Source of the DNA: Opitutales bacterium | GTDB taxonomy: Bacteria > Verrucomicrobiota > Verrucomicrobiia > Opitutales > Seribacteraceae | Assembly (NCBI GenBank): GCA_028042835.1 | Contig: JAOFOL010000024.1 | Coordinates: forward strand, 1 to 32,004 | Length of the DNA: 32,004 nucleotides | Reading direction: 5' to 3' | Shown here: positions 22,673-31,478 of the stretch, one piece after another | Layout: every line of letters starts with the position of its first letter | Position numbering within the stretch: position 1 is the stretch's first letter | Notes under the pieces: generated by a model | Database searches by the model: none | Told to the model about the DNA's origin: nothing | The model's input: the letters and a program-made list of their open reading frames with translations, nothing else | Translations under genes and position numbers: made by a program

Positions 22673-23935
22673 ATGGCAGAGGAATTAATAGGAAATTGTT
22701 TGGTCGCCCAATCGGGTGGTCCAACTGCGGTAATTAACGCAAGTGTAGCTGGTGTAGTATCAGAGGCACTGAATCATCCTTGTATCGAAGAGGTATATGG
22801 TGGAATGAATGGTGTGCTCGGCATCCTTAAGGAAGAGATCATGGATTTAGCCGAAGAGTCCCAGCAGATTATTCGTGGACTTCGTTACACTCCTGCTTCA
22901 GCATTAGGGACTTGTCGCTTTAAATTGAAGCGTGATGAAGAATACGAGCGCGTTTTAGAAGTCTTTGAGGCTCATAATATTCGTTACTTCTTTTATTGTG
23001 GAGGTAATGATTCACAGGATACAGCGGACAAAATTTCCAAACTTGCACAAAGCAAAGGTTATCCACTTCGAGTGATCGGAGTGCCGAAGACAATCGACAA
23101 CGATTTAGTTACCACAGATCATTGTCCAGGTTACGGGAGTGTGGTTAAATATGTTTCCACTATTGTTCGTGAAACTGCATTAGACCATGAAGCTATGGGG
23201 CAGCACGACCTTGTTTCAATCGTGGAAGTTATGGGCAGAAATGCTGGATGGATTGCGGCTGGTACGACACTTGCGAAGCGTAAAGACAATCCTGATGACG
23301 CTCCTCATCTTATCTATTTACCAGAACTCACATTTTCTAAAGAACGTTTTCTTGATGATGTTCACCGTGTCTTAAAAAAGAATCGTTATTGTCTCGTTGT
23401 AGTAGGAGAAGGTCTGATTGACAAGGATGGTAATTATGTAGCCAACAGTACCAACAGCCAAGATGCATTTGGGCATCAGCAACTAGGGGGTATAGGTGAT
23501 TTTTTAGCTAATTTTGTTGAAACCAACCTCGCGGTAAAAGCTCGTTCATCCAAATTGGGTACTGGGCAGCGTGCGGCCACTCATTGTTCTTCGAAAACAG
23601 ATAATGATGAAGCTTTTATGGCAGGACAAGCAGCTGTAAGAGCCGCTGTTGATGGAGAAACTGACAAAATGGTTATCCTCGTGCGTTCAGAAGGTGATAC
23701 TTACGAATGCGAGACTGGATTGGCACCACTTTCTGAAATTGCTAATGGGGTTAAAGAAATTCCCTCCGATTGGATTTCTGAAGATGGTGTTAGCATGACC
23801 GCCAAGTTTATCAAATACTGCCAGCCACTCATTCAGGGCGAAGTGGAAGTACCTTATGATAATGGATTGCCTGCTTATGTCAGACTTTCAAAGCGTAGAA
23901 TTCGTAAGGTTTTAGATTCCTATAATTTCGAATAA
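22673..23935 (+). CDS. 6-phosphofructokinase, pyrophosphate-dependent type
   Basis: Chosen start is ATG at 22673 (420 residues). The frame is open up to a TTG at 22607, but the extra 22 residues are hydrophobic and not family-like. Motifs: QSGGPTAVINAS near the N-terminus, YCGGNDSQDT (about 108-117), GVPKTIDNDL (about 137-146), and MGRNAGWIAAGT. The Asp in GGND and the Lys in PKTID replace the two glycines that ATP-using enzymes have, which is the recognised hallmark of PPi specificity. It interconverts fructose 6-phosphate and fructose 1,6-bisphosphate reversibly in glycolysis. No Shine-Dalgarno is seen before the ATG. Confidence 0.92.
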   Translation: MAEELIGNCLVAQSGGPTAVINASVAGVVSEALNHPCIEEVYGGMNGVLGILKEEIMDLAEESQQIIRGLRYTPASALGTCRFKLKRDEEYERVLEVFEAHNIRYFFYCGGNDSQDTADKISKLAQSKGYPLRVIGVPKTIDNDLVTTDHCPGYGSVVKYVSTIVRETALDHEAMGQHDLVSIVEVMGRNAGWIAAGTTLAKRKDNPDDAPHLIYLPELTFSKERFLDDVHRVLKKNRYCLVVVGEGLIDKDGNYVANSTNSQDAFGHQQLGGIGDFLANFVETNLAVKARSSKLGTGQRAATHCSSKTDNDEAFMAGQAAVRAAVDGETDKMVILVRSEGDTYECETGLAPLSEIANGVKEIPSDWISEDGVSMTAKFIKYCQPLIQGEVEVPYDNGLPAYVRLSKRRIRKVLDSYNFE

Positions 23936-23969
23936 TTTTGGATTTTATTGGGGGAATGCATTGGACTAG

Positions 23970-25478
23970 TTAACACTTTCCCAAAGCTCTTCCTAAGACT
24001 TCCATTATGCTTGTGGGCTCTTCGAGCCCGACTGAAAGCCTCACCAATTCATGAGGTAACTTAGCCTGTTGCAATTTTTTCTTACCTTGTACGGAATTGA
24101 TCATGTCATAATGTGCAAGGTAAACATATGGACAGCAAAGAGAAAACTCAGTTCCAAAACTCGGGCTTTTCAGCATAGAGAGTTCGTCGTAAAAATCCCT
24201 AAAGCTTCCGTTTACTTCAAAACTTACCACGCATCCAGGTTTGCCTTCACCTGCGAGTTTTCGATAGTTATTACCGGTCAATTCTTGGTAAGCAGAGTAG
24301 ACAGAAGATACTTTGGCGTGTGAGTTGAGAAACTCCACAATTTCGAGTTGGGTATGGTTCGTTCTATCTATGAAATTATCATAGAAAGGAATCTGTTCAG
24401 CCATTCTTTCCGCATCTTTAGAAAACGGTGCCGTTATCAGGTTGATAGCAGTTTCCTTGATTGCCATACCTTTGACTGAGCTTTTAGGGAATACTGCACT
24501 ACCCATCATAACATCACCTTCCCAGTTTGCATACTTGGTCAGGCTGTTAATCACAATATCCGCTAAGTTAGTAACTTGTGCATTTTTAGGGGATGCCATT
24601 GTGGGATCTACAATTAAAAGAGAATTGTGCCGGTCGCAGAGTTGGCGGACTTTTTCTAAATTACAGGAATGAAGTAAAGGGTTACTTGGGAATTCGGTTA
24701 CCACCCCAGCAATTTCAATTCCATAAGAAGCGAAAATACCTTCTAACTTTTCGAATTCATCTGGATGATTTAAGTCAATGATTTGTTCTTCACTTCGGGT
24801 CAGCAAATTCATGATCTCAATGGTATCGAGGTAAAGCCAACCGAGCCTGATCCATAATTTTTTTCGTTCCTGCCGGGACTGTTCTAGAGCAGCTCGAAAT
24901 ACTGAAGTGAAGGCATTTGCTCCAGATGAAGACAATAAAACATCTTCCGCATCTACTTTAGGTCCATGTGCTTTAGAGATGACCGCTTTTATTTGATCTT
25001 CAGCATCTGCATTCGGAGACACCGTTTCACTAGTCTCCACTAAGCCTAATGATTCAAGGATTGTCTCAGCCTGTCTGGAAGATAAGCCACAACCGGAATG
25101 CTGCAGGAATTTATTTATTTTAACGCTTTCTCGAGAACCTTCAGGAACATAAGCCATCAAGTACCCTTCTTTTTCTTCCGTTACAGCTCCATCAATTTGG
25201 AGAATATTCTCAGCAAGTTTCCAATCTTTTGCACTAGTGAAAAAGAAAGAATCAGTCCCAATATAAGGAGTTCGTTTATTCCAGTAATCCGCAAGATGAT
25301 TTATTTTTTGATGTCGAACAAATCGAGGATATCCGGACTTTAAATTTTTTAATGTTTCAGGTCTTTTTTCCTCATACCCAACAACATCCTCGAAACTGGG
25401 TAAACTTACGCATACTGCATGTTCCTTATTTGGAACTTGGGTGCCAAGGGGAAAGTGACCAAGTCCACTTACTTTCAC
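23970..25478 (-). CDS. Cystathionine gamma-synthase, fungal (STR2)-like
   Basis: A 502-residue PLP enzyme of the Cys/Met metabolism family, starting at GTG. The N-terminal extension (GTQVPNKEHAVCVSLPSFEDVVGYEE and KSGYPRFVRH) is of the kind present in fungal cystathionine gamma-synthases (yeast STR2, Neurospora met-7), not in E. coli MetB. The PLP lysine is Lys315 in NSLTKYANWEGD, preceded by LLIVDPTMASP. The C-terminus (PSFGTEFSLCCPYVYLAHY, LVRLSVGLEE) also matches the fungal type from memory of STR2. The expected reaction is cysteine plus an activated homoserine giving cystathionine. The GTG overlaps the lysA stop by four bases, so it is coupled to lysA. Confidence 0.85.
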   Translation of the reverse strand: MKVSGLGHFPLGTQVPNKEHAVCVSLPSFEDVVGYEEKRPETLKNLKSGYPRFVRHQKINHLADYWNKRTPYIGTDSFFFTSAKDWKLAENILQIDGAVTEEKEGYLMAYVPEGSRESVKINKFLQHSGCGLSSRQAETILESLGLVETSETVSPNADAEDQIKAVISKAHGPKVDAEDVLLSSSGANAFTSVFRAALEQSRQERKKLWIRLGWLYLDTIEIMNLLTRSEEQIIDLNHPDEFEKLEGIFASYGIEIAGVVTEFPSNPLLHSCNLEKVRQLCDRHNSLLIVDPTMASPKNAQVTNLADIVINSLTKYANWEGDVMMGSAVFPKSSVKGMAIKETAINLITAPFSKDAERMAEQIPFYDNFIDRTNHTQLEIVEFLNSHAKVSSVYSAYQELTGNNYRKLAGEGKPGCVVSFEVNGSFRDFYDELSMLKSPSFGTEFSLCCPYVYLAHYDMINSVQGKKKLQQAKLPHELVRLSVGLEEPTSIMEVLGRALGKC

Positions 25479-26737
25479 GAAACTACTTCGTTTTCAATCA
25501 ACTGTTCAAAGGTCTGGCGTTTACGAATTAATGCTAAATTACCCTCTTTCTTTTTTAAAACCTCTGCGGCCTCGGGGAATGAATTGTAATTTTTAGTAGT
25601 CATCGACGAACAATATGCACCCACGCTATCGATCACGCAAAAGTCACCGATTTCACCTCGGGGCATTTCACGAGGAGCCAAAGCTTCTGGGTCACCCGGG
25701 GCGGGTGTGAGTAAATCACCGGATTCACAGCAATGACCAACAACCACTTGCTCGATAGTTTCTCTCTGTGCGGCTTCTTCAGGATCAGCTACAATATTAA
25801 TTGGGTGCTGTGCACCGTACAGGCTCGGTCTGAGTAGCTCAGTCATTCCCGCATCAAGTTTGAGGAATCGATAGCCACCTGATCCTGTATCTGTAGTATC
25901 CTGGATAGAAGAGACCAAACTGCAGGCATGAGCTACGAGGAAGGTGCCTGGTTCAACTTCAAGCTTGAGTTTTCTACCAGTCTCCTTTGCGAATTCTCTA
26001 AAAATATTTTTTACAGGTTCGCCAATCTCCTGCAAGTCAGTCGCGGTTTCATCCGGCATCCTGGCTACTTTAAATCCCCCTCCCAGATTCAATGTGTGTA
26101 CCGAAGGGAAAGCCCTAACCAGATCAAGACTCATTCCTGCTACTTTTTTCCAAACTTCAGGATCAGAACCGGATCCGATATGGGTATGAATCCGTTCAAC
26201 TTCTAATCCAAACTCCTCACAAAGTTCTTTTGCTTTTTCCAAGTCATCTTTCCAAATGCCAAAGCTACTGGATGGCCCTCCCACATTAGTACGATTTGTG
26301 CCCCCTGATCCGGTACCTGGATTAAAGCGTAACCCGACCGGTTCACCTAATTTCCATGAGCCGAATTTACGAATTTGATTTAATGAGCAAAGATTTATTT
26401 TGACGCCATCTTGTGCCCAGTAGCGAAAATCATCAGCAAGCTCTTGGGTGCTTAAGGAAATTGATTCTGTACCGAAACCTGATCTTATTGCCCTTTCCAC
26501 TTCAAAAATAGAACTCGCATCAATTCCCAAACCTTCTTCATTAAAAATTCTTAGTACAGCTGCGGTGGGTGCCGCCTTCATCGCATAGCGTGGGAAAAAG
26601 CCAAATGCATGAGGAAATGCCTGTAATTCCTGTGCCTTTTCACGAAGGGTGTTTTCGTCATAAACAAAGCTGGGGGTCCCAAATTCCATACGGATTTGCT
26701 CGAGTTCCTCGCGTGATAAAAATTTTAAATCATTCAT
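25475..26737 (-). CDS. lysA: Diaminopimelate decarboxylase family (type III PLP, LysA-like)
   Basis: Start taken at ATG 26737 (420 residues). An ATG 78 bases further upstream overlaps the folA stop and adds a tail foreign to the family. Motifs: PLP lysine in YAMKAAP (Lys54), the His-containing HTHIGSGS, the Gly-rich phosphate loop LNLGGGFKVAR, EPGTFLVAHA, and CCESGDLL with the catalytic Cys and Asp from the partner subunit. Expected to convert meso-diaminopimelate to lysine. The branch could in principle be a related decarboxylase; the surrounding aspartate-family gene and length favour LysA. It sits between folA and the gamma-synthase gene. Confidence 0.85.
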   Translation of the reverse strand: MNDLKFLSREELEQIRMEFGTPSFVYDENTLREKAQELQAFPHAFGFFPRYAMKAAPTAAVLRIFNEEGLGIDASSIFEVERAIRSGFGTESISLSTQELADDFRYWAQDGVKINLCSLNQIRKFGSWKLGEPVGLRFNPGTGSGGTNRTNVGGPSSSFGIWKDDLEKAKELCEEFGLEVERIHTHIGSGSDPEVWKKVAGMSLDLVRAFPSVHTLNLGGGFKVARMPDETATDLQEIGEPVKNIFREFAKETGRKLKLEVEPGTFLVAHACSLVSSIQDTTDTGSGGYRFLKLDAGMTELLRPSLYGAQHPINIVADPEEAAQRETIEQVVVGHCCESGDLLTPAPGDPEALAPREMPRGEIGDFCVIDSVGAYCSSMTTKNYNSFPEAAEVLKKKEGNLALIRKRQTFEQLIENEVVS

Positions 26738-26792
26738 TGAATTGACTTTGACAATAAAGATCGTGGGTTTTGTGGCAAGCTTTCGGGAGCTT

Positions 26793-27272
26793 TCACAAAT
26801 TATTCGTTTTTTCAAGTATTAGAAATTGAAGAGCAAATTCAGGGAGTTTCACATTTTTATGGGAAATTACTTCGGTAAATATTTCTTCCCAAGCAGGGAA
26901 GTGAACATCCCCCACAAAATCTCCATCGATCAGAGTTAAGTATAGGCGGGAAGCAATCGGGAATGCTTCTTGATACAAGGCTTCCCCTCCACATATCCAA
27001 ATAGTGTTTCGCGAAGCAAGAGAAATAGCTTCTTTTAATGAGTTGGCGGTTTTAGCTAAAGGGTACTGGAAGTGAGGATCTCGTGTAAGTGCAATTACAT
27101 CACGGTTTTTTGAATGAGGTGCAAATTCCTGGTAACAGGTTCGCCCCATAATCATAGTACCATTCTGGGTTGTCTTCATGAAATAATCCCAGTCTTCCTG
27201 AATGCTCCATGGTAGGCGGCCACGGTTTCCGATTACACGGTTTTTTCCACATGCTACGATCAAATTAATCAT
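26793..27272 (-). CDS. folA: Dihydrofolate reductase
   Basis: A 159-residue DHFR. The N-terminus INLIVACGKNRVIGNRGRLPWSI carries the conserved Met20-loop-type region and the W-Ser-I; the active acidic residue is in EDWDYFMKTT (about 26-35). NADPH-binding GRTCYQEF and IWICGGEALYQEAF are typical. Length equals bacterial FolA. It reduces dihydrofolate to tetrahydrofolate. It heads the minus-strand operon with lysA and the gamma-synthase gene and is divergent from the helicase gene 87 bases away. Confidence 0.95.
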   Translation of the reverse strand: MINLIVACGKNRVIGNRGRLPWSIQEDWDYFMKTTQNGTMIMGRTCYQEFAPHSKNRDVIALTRDPHFQYPLAKTANSLKEAISLASRNTIWICGGEALYQEAFPIASRLYLTLIDGDFVGDVHFPAWEEIFTEVISHKNVKLPEFALQFLILEKTNNL

Positions 27273-27359
27273 AAGTAAGATTCTTGAATTTAGCAGATTC
27301 GCAATAAGTTTTCATCGTATTATTCTAAAACTTATTTATGAAAGGGAAAAGGTGGATAA

Positions 27360-29858
27360 ATGCAAATGAACTCCAGTCAATTCGGTCAAACTCTACTGCT
27401 TCCAGATATTTGGCAGCGAAGGGCATTGAATTCTCTTCGTGCAGGGAACGATGTGGTACTTCATGCTCCCACTGGTGCAGGGAAGACTTTTGTATTTGAG
27501 CAATTAATTGAGTCAGGTTGGAAAGGGAAGGCGGTGTACACTGTTCCCACTCGAGCCTTAGCCAATGACAAATTTCGTGATTGGCAGGAAAGAGGGTGGG
27601 ATGTTGGTCTTGTCACCGGTGATGCAAGGTATCGTCCTGAGGCTAATATTGTGGTGGCTACATTGGAGACGCAGCGAGGATCCATGGTCAAAGGGGATGG
27701 GCCTGATTTATTCGTAGTGGATGAATATCAATTATTAGGAGATCAGAAGCGAGGGCCTGGATATGAAGTAACGATTGCCCAGACTCCCTTAGATACTCGT
27801 CTACTACTTTTAAGTGGAAGTGTTGGTAATCCTTTGGAGGTTGCGGACTGGTTAGAATCTCATGGTCGAAGTGTTGAACTGGTATCTGAGGGAAGGAGAC
27901 CGGTTCCTCTAGATGAAGTATTTGCTGAAACTCTTTTACGTCGTCCATTTCGGGGCCGAAAGATCCGTGGCCACTGGCCTAAGCTAGTAGCAGGTGCCTT
28001 GAGTGCAAATTTAGGACCTTTACTTATCTTTGCACCAAGACGGGCTGTGGCTGAAGATCTCGCTCGTCAATTGGCTATAGAATTACCTCCCGTGGAAGTA
28101 TTGGAACTTAGCCAAGAGCAAAAGAAAGTGGCAGGGAAGGAATTGACGGGGCTGCTTAAGCGACGTGTAGCCTATCATCATAGTGGACTGGATTACTTTA
28201 AAAGAGCTGGGGTTGTCGAACCATTGGCAAAGGCTGGGCAGTTGCAAGTTGTAGTGGCAACGACCGGGTTAGGTGCTGGAGTAAATTTTTCGATGCGTTC
28301 TGTATTGGTTACAGATAGGGAATATCGGGTAGATGATGAGTTGGGTTTACTTCGGCCTGATGAACTATTACAGATGTTCGGCCGGGCCGGGCGTCGGGGT
28401 ATGGATGACCGAGGGTATGTGATTGTTGCCCCAAAGCAAGCTAGGTTGAATGATGCTCGGCCTATCAAGCTTCATCGTTCCAAGACTCTAGATTGGCCGG
28501 CATTACTACGGACGATGAGCTTGGCAGTAAAAGGAGGAAGGAATCCAGTTGAAGCAGCAAGGTCACTAGCCTGCCGACTTTTTTCCGAAGACCGTGTCAG
28601 GCTGGGGCTGGATTTATCCTTGGGTAGTCTACCTGAGAGGAAGCAATCCCTTTCCCCAAAAGAAGATGCGGGCGATCGGGACGAAGTGGTGGAGATGAGA
28701 AATTCAGTTGGTTTGTGGGAACGAAGGAGCGGGCAGAGTAAGGTGAAGCTTAGTCATGCGTTAGCTTTATCGAAAGGGGAGTGGGTGAACCCGCTGAGTC
28801 TTCCTGATACATTGGGCAAGCTAAAAATGGGCAACCCTTGCCGTTTTGGTACAAAAGTAGACAGAGTTTACGGTAGAGAACTTTCTTTAGGGATGTATGG
28901 TGAGGAAGAATCTGGAACTGTTAACAAGATTACTCTCATTAAGTCATTTCGTAAGCAATTACGAGATGTGATGATTGAGGAAACTCCCAAGGTTAAGAAA
29001 AAATATTCACGTAAAGTTTGGCGAAGGAAAGGCTTGGAGAATGTTTTTCGGGATATTCTCCCTTCTATTTCACAGGGGGGAGAATTGGTGGAGTTTGTGG
29101 ATCGGGGCAAAGTTTTGAGAGCTCGTTTAAGCTACGAAAATGCAGTGGTATTGGGATGGAAAGATGCCCGGGGGAAAGTCTTGCTGAACCCTCCCATGCG
29201 CAAGGTAAAACGAGTATACGATTCCCCCTTTCGGGAGCAGAAAGGTGACTCTAATGATTTAGACAACTTGAGTCCTTCAGAAGTTTGGTATGAGCTGGGC
29301 TTGATTGATGAGCGTGCAAGGCCAACTACCCGCGGTGAAATCTTCAGCTTTTTCTCAAGAGGCGAAGGTTTGGCGATTGCTGCAGCGGTTGAAGACGAGA
29401 ACTATCCCATTAGTGAACTGATTCTCGACCTAGCCAATTTAAGAGCTGGTCATCGGTTCCGTGGGTACGCAAATACTGAGTCGAGGTTGGCAATGGTCTG
29501 CCGGGAAGCTTATGGATTGAGGGATTGCAGGGGCTATCTCAAAGGAGGATTACCCGAAGAGTATGGAGATGGTGCCGTGGAGGTTATTAGTAATCGGAAA
29601 AAGCTTCTACATCAAGTTCAGGATAGCGGGGATCTATGTAGTGGTGATCTCGAACGGGTCGAAATCGAGTGGAGAAGTTTAATTTCGCTCATTGCATATG
29701 CTCCACCACTTCATTCCAATCGTTGGAAGGAACTACAAGTACACGCTAAAGGTATCGTCGGCCAATCAGATACTCCACAAGAGTTACCGAAGTTACCGGA
29801 ACTACCTGCTCGTCAAAAAGAAAGGTTTGAGAGTGCTCTCTCAAGGTCGGTTAGTTAA
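27360..29858 (+). CDS. Ski2-like superfamily 2 helicase with DEYQ Walker B
   Basis: An 832-residue SF2 helicase. Motifs in order: Q-like WQRRAL near 18-23, Walker A APTGAGKT (36-43), motif Ia VPTRALAND, motif II DEYQ (121-124), motif III SGSVGN (152-157), motif IV LLIFAPRR, motif V ATTGLGAGVN and motif VI QMFGRAGRRG (339-348). The second half (about 360-832) is basic and has no domain I recognise. A good Shine-Dalgarno, AAGGTGG, precedes the ATG (a second ATG two codons later is equally placed). By eye the gene seems more GC-rich than its neighbours, which could mean transfer or just strong coding bias. Neighbours give no hint of its role; RNA or DNA unwinding is the family expectation. Confidence 0.85.
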   Translation: MQMNSSQFGQTLLLPDIWQRRALNSLRAGNDVVLHAPTGAGKTFVFEQLIESGWKGKAVYTVPTRALANDKFRDWQERGWDVGLVTGDARYRPEANIVVATLETQRGSMVKGDGPDLFVVDEYQLLGDQKRGPGYEVTIAQTPLDTRLLLLSGSVGNPLEVADWLESHGRSVELVSEGRRPVPLDEVFAETLLRRPFRGRKIRGHWPKLVAGALSANLGPLLIFAPRRAVAEDLARQLAIELPPVEVLELSQEQKKVAGKELTGLLKRRVAYHHSGLDYFKRAGVVEPLAKAGQLQVVVATTGLGAGVNFSMRSVLVTDREYRVDDELGLLRPDELLQMFGRAGRRGMDDRGYVIVAPKQARLNDARPIKLHRSKTLDWPALLRTMSLAVKGGRNPVEAARSLACRLFSEDRVRLGLDLSLGSLPERKQSLSPKEDAGDRDEVVEMRNSVGLWERRSGQSKVKLSHALALSKGEWVNPLSLPDTLGKLKMGNPCRFGTKVDRVYGRELSLGMYGEEESGTVNKITLIKSFRKQLRDVMIEETPKVKKKYSRKVWRRKGLENVFRDILPSISQGGELVEFVDRGKVLRARLSYENAVVLGWKDARGKVLLNPPMRKVKRVYDSPFREQKGDSNDLDNLSPSEVWYELGLIDERARPTTRGEIFSFFSRGEGLAIAAAVEDENYPISELILDLANLRAGHRFRGYANTESRLAMVCREAYGLRDCRGYLKGGLPEEYGDGAVEVISNRKKLLHQVQDSGDLCSGDLERVEIEWRSLISLIAYAPPLHSNRWKELQVHAKGIVGQSDTPQELPKLPELPARQKERFESALSRSVS

Positions 29859-31426
29859 TTTGGTTTTATTTGGCCCATTTCATAACAGGCAATACCATCG
29901 GCTTTTCTAATAAGTAGCTTCGTTCCCACAATAGACGGCGATGTACATTTAAGTGCATTAATCTTGAATTTCTGTTCGGAACTAAAATATTCTGGATTTG
30001 CGGGTACCGAGGTAAGAAAAGAACCATTGATTTCATAAGCTAAAACCTTTTTTCCTACTAAGATAGGAGAAGAAATATCATGTTTTGCAGGCACTTTTCT
30101 TAAAACCTTACCAGTCCCTAGATTGATGCAAAGTCTCATTCCTGCACCGAAAAGTAATGCGTTATTTTCATCAATCAAGGGACTTGAGTCGGTCCGTCGG
30201 GTTAACTTGGGAAATTTCCATTTCTCATTGATACCAGATTTTTTAGCCTGATAGCAGACCAGTCCTATATCTTCAGTTTTACCATGTATAACAAGTAGGT
30301 CTCCCGAAACTGCTGGGGTCGATGCTCCTCCGCCCGGTCCTTCCCATAATGTCTCACCTGATTGTGGATTTACACAAAAAGTTGTTTTGGAAGAATTACA
30401 AACGATGGATACTTGCCATGTATTAAACCACAATACGGGAGATCCTGATTTACCTCGAACTGATGAGTTTTCCCAAATTTGATTACCTGATTCAGAGTCA
30501 AATGCACGAAGTGTATTTGCCAGTACATATACTTTACCCATGTAATAAAGTGGAGAGCTTGCAATTGCTTGCGAGCCGAGACCGGTTTGCCAAAGTAGTT
30601 CTCCATCTTTTGCCTTTACGCAAAATAGTCGATCCCCCCCCACGGCAAATATTTTACCCTGTGCGAGGCAGGGAGTTGAGGATGAAGCACGACCCGCTGG
30701 AACACCAGATAGTTTCGTTTTCCAGATTTGATCACCAGATTTCATGTCTAAAGCCAGGATAACATCATCAGCCATTCTTTTAGTCGGCGGAACTCCCTGG
30801 CTAAATTCTTCTACGAATTTCGGTGGAAAACTTTGATTCTTAAGCCAGCTGTCCCAAGCTTCCTGAGAAGGGAAAACGCGATCTTTGATTTTGGAAATTT
30901 TATCAATTACCTCCAGTGGAATCGCTAATTTTCCTTGTTTGAATCGTGCTGCAATCAAAGAACCCTGAGTCATTTTCTGTTTTTGAGTTAGGTTATCCTT
31001 TATCCATTGCTCAATCCATGAGTCGAGTTTTGATCCCCGTAAACGAGGGCTAAGCTCGAGTCTGTCTTGTTCATGCTTTTCACGAATAGATTTTGGCAGG
31101 TTTACATTCCGGAGCCCGAGTTTTCTCATGACCAGGGAGTTAAGTATTCGTTCTTTTGTCGGTTCATCCCTATGCCAAACAACGGAGATGAAAGCCCGTT
31201 CGCCATCCGAGATCACACTTCCAAATCCACCATCTTCTTGGCTGGGGATTTTCTCGCTTTCCCAAATCTTTTGAGGTGGCTGATTTTCTATGTTTTCAAT
31301 TAGGCTCAGATTATTGATACCTTGGCCGTCCCTCGCAGGACCGCGCCATTGTGGCCAAGTATTCATCTCGCCCCTTACATGAACAAAGGTAATAAATAAC
31401 AGGGATAGGAATATTTGAAGCTGCAT
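29855..31426 (-). CDS. Exported PQQ-type beta-propeller protein with helical insertion
   Basis: A 523-residue protein with a signal peptide (residues 1-19) and then WPQWRGPARDGQG, the PVC-type opening motif of PQQ-repeat proteins. Blades include LDMKSGDQIWKTKL, VKAKDGELLWQTGL, FDSESGNQIWEN and VNPQSGETLWEG. Between the first strands and the main propeller, about residues 80-215, lies a charged helical insertion (for example SIREKHEQDRLELSPRLRG, RFKQGKLAIPLEVIDK) with no recognised domain. Its stop overlaps the helicase stop convergently by four bases. It lies after the xylonate dehydratase gene on the same strand, 52 bases downstream, so the two may be cotranscribed. Confidence 0.87.
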   Translation of the reverse strand: MQLQIFLSLLFITFVHVRGEMNTWPQWRGPARDGQGINNLSLIENIENQPPQKIWESEKIPSQEDGGFGSVISDGERAFISVVWHRDEPTKERILNSLVMRKLGLRNVNLPKSIREKHEQDRLELSPRLRGSKLDSWIEQWIKDNLTQKQKMTQGSLIAARFKQGKLAIPLEVIDKISKIKDRVFPSQEAWDSWLKNQSFPPKFVEEFSQGVPPTKRMADDVILALDMKSGDQIWKTKLSGVPAGRASSSTPCLAQGKIFAVGGDRLFCVKAKDGELLWQTGLGSQAIASSPLYYMGKVYVLANTLRAFDSESGNQIWENSSVRGKSGSPVLWFNTWQVSIVCNSSKTTFCVNPQSGETLWEGPGGGASTPAVSGDLLVIHGKTEDIGLVCYQAKKSGINEKWKFPKLTRRTDSSPLIDENNALLFGAGMRLCINLGTGKVLRKVPAKHDISSPILVGKKVLAYEINGSFLTSVPANPEYFSSEQKFKINALKCTSPSIVGTKLLIRKADGIACYEMGQIKPN

Positions 31427-31478
31427 ATATATTAGTTTGAAAACATTCTTTGCTGGATCAGCAAGAGCAAGAGTACAT

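Noticed and set aside
25194-25210. GAGAATATTCTC palindrome resembling the operator core
   Set aside because: It lies within the gamma-synthase coding region, lacks the GGG/CCC arms and has no partner at 33 bp.
26738-26815. N-terminal extension of LysA overlapping the folA end
   Set aside because: Family members begin near the MNDLKFLSREEL segment; the extension overlaps folA by 23 bases and has no family pattern.
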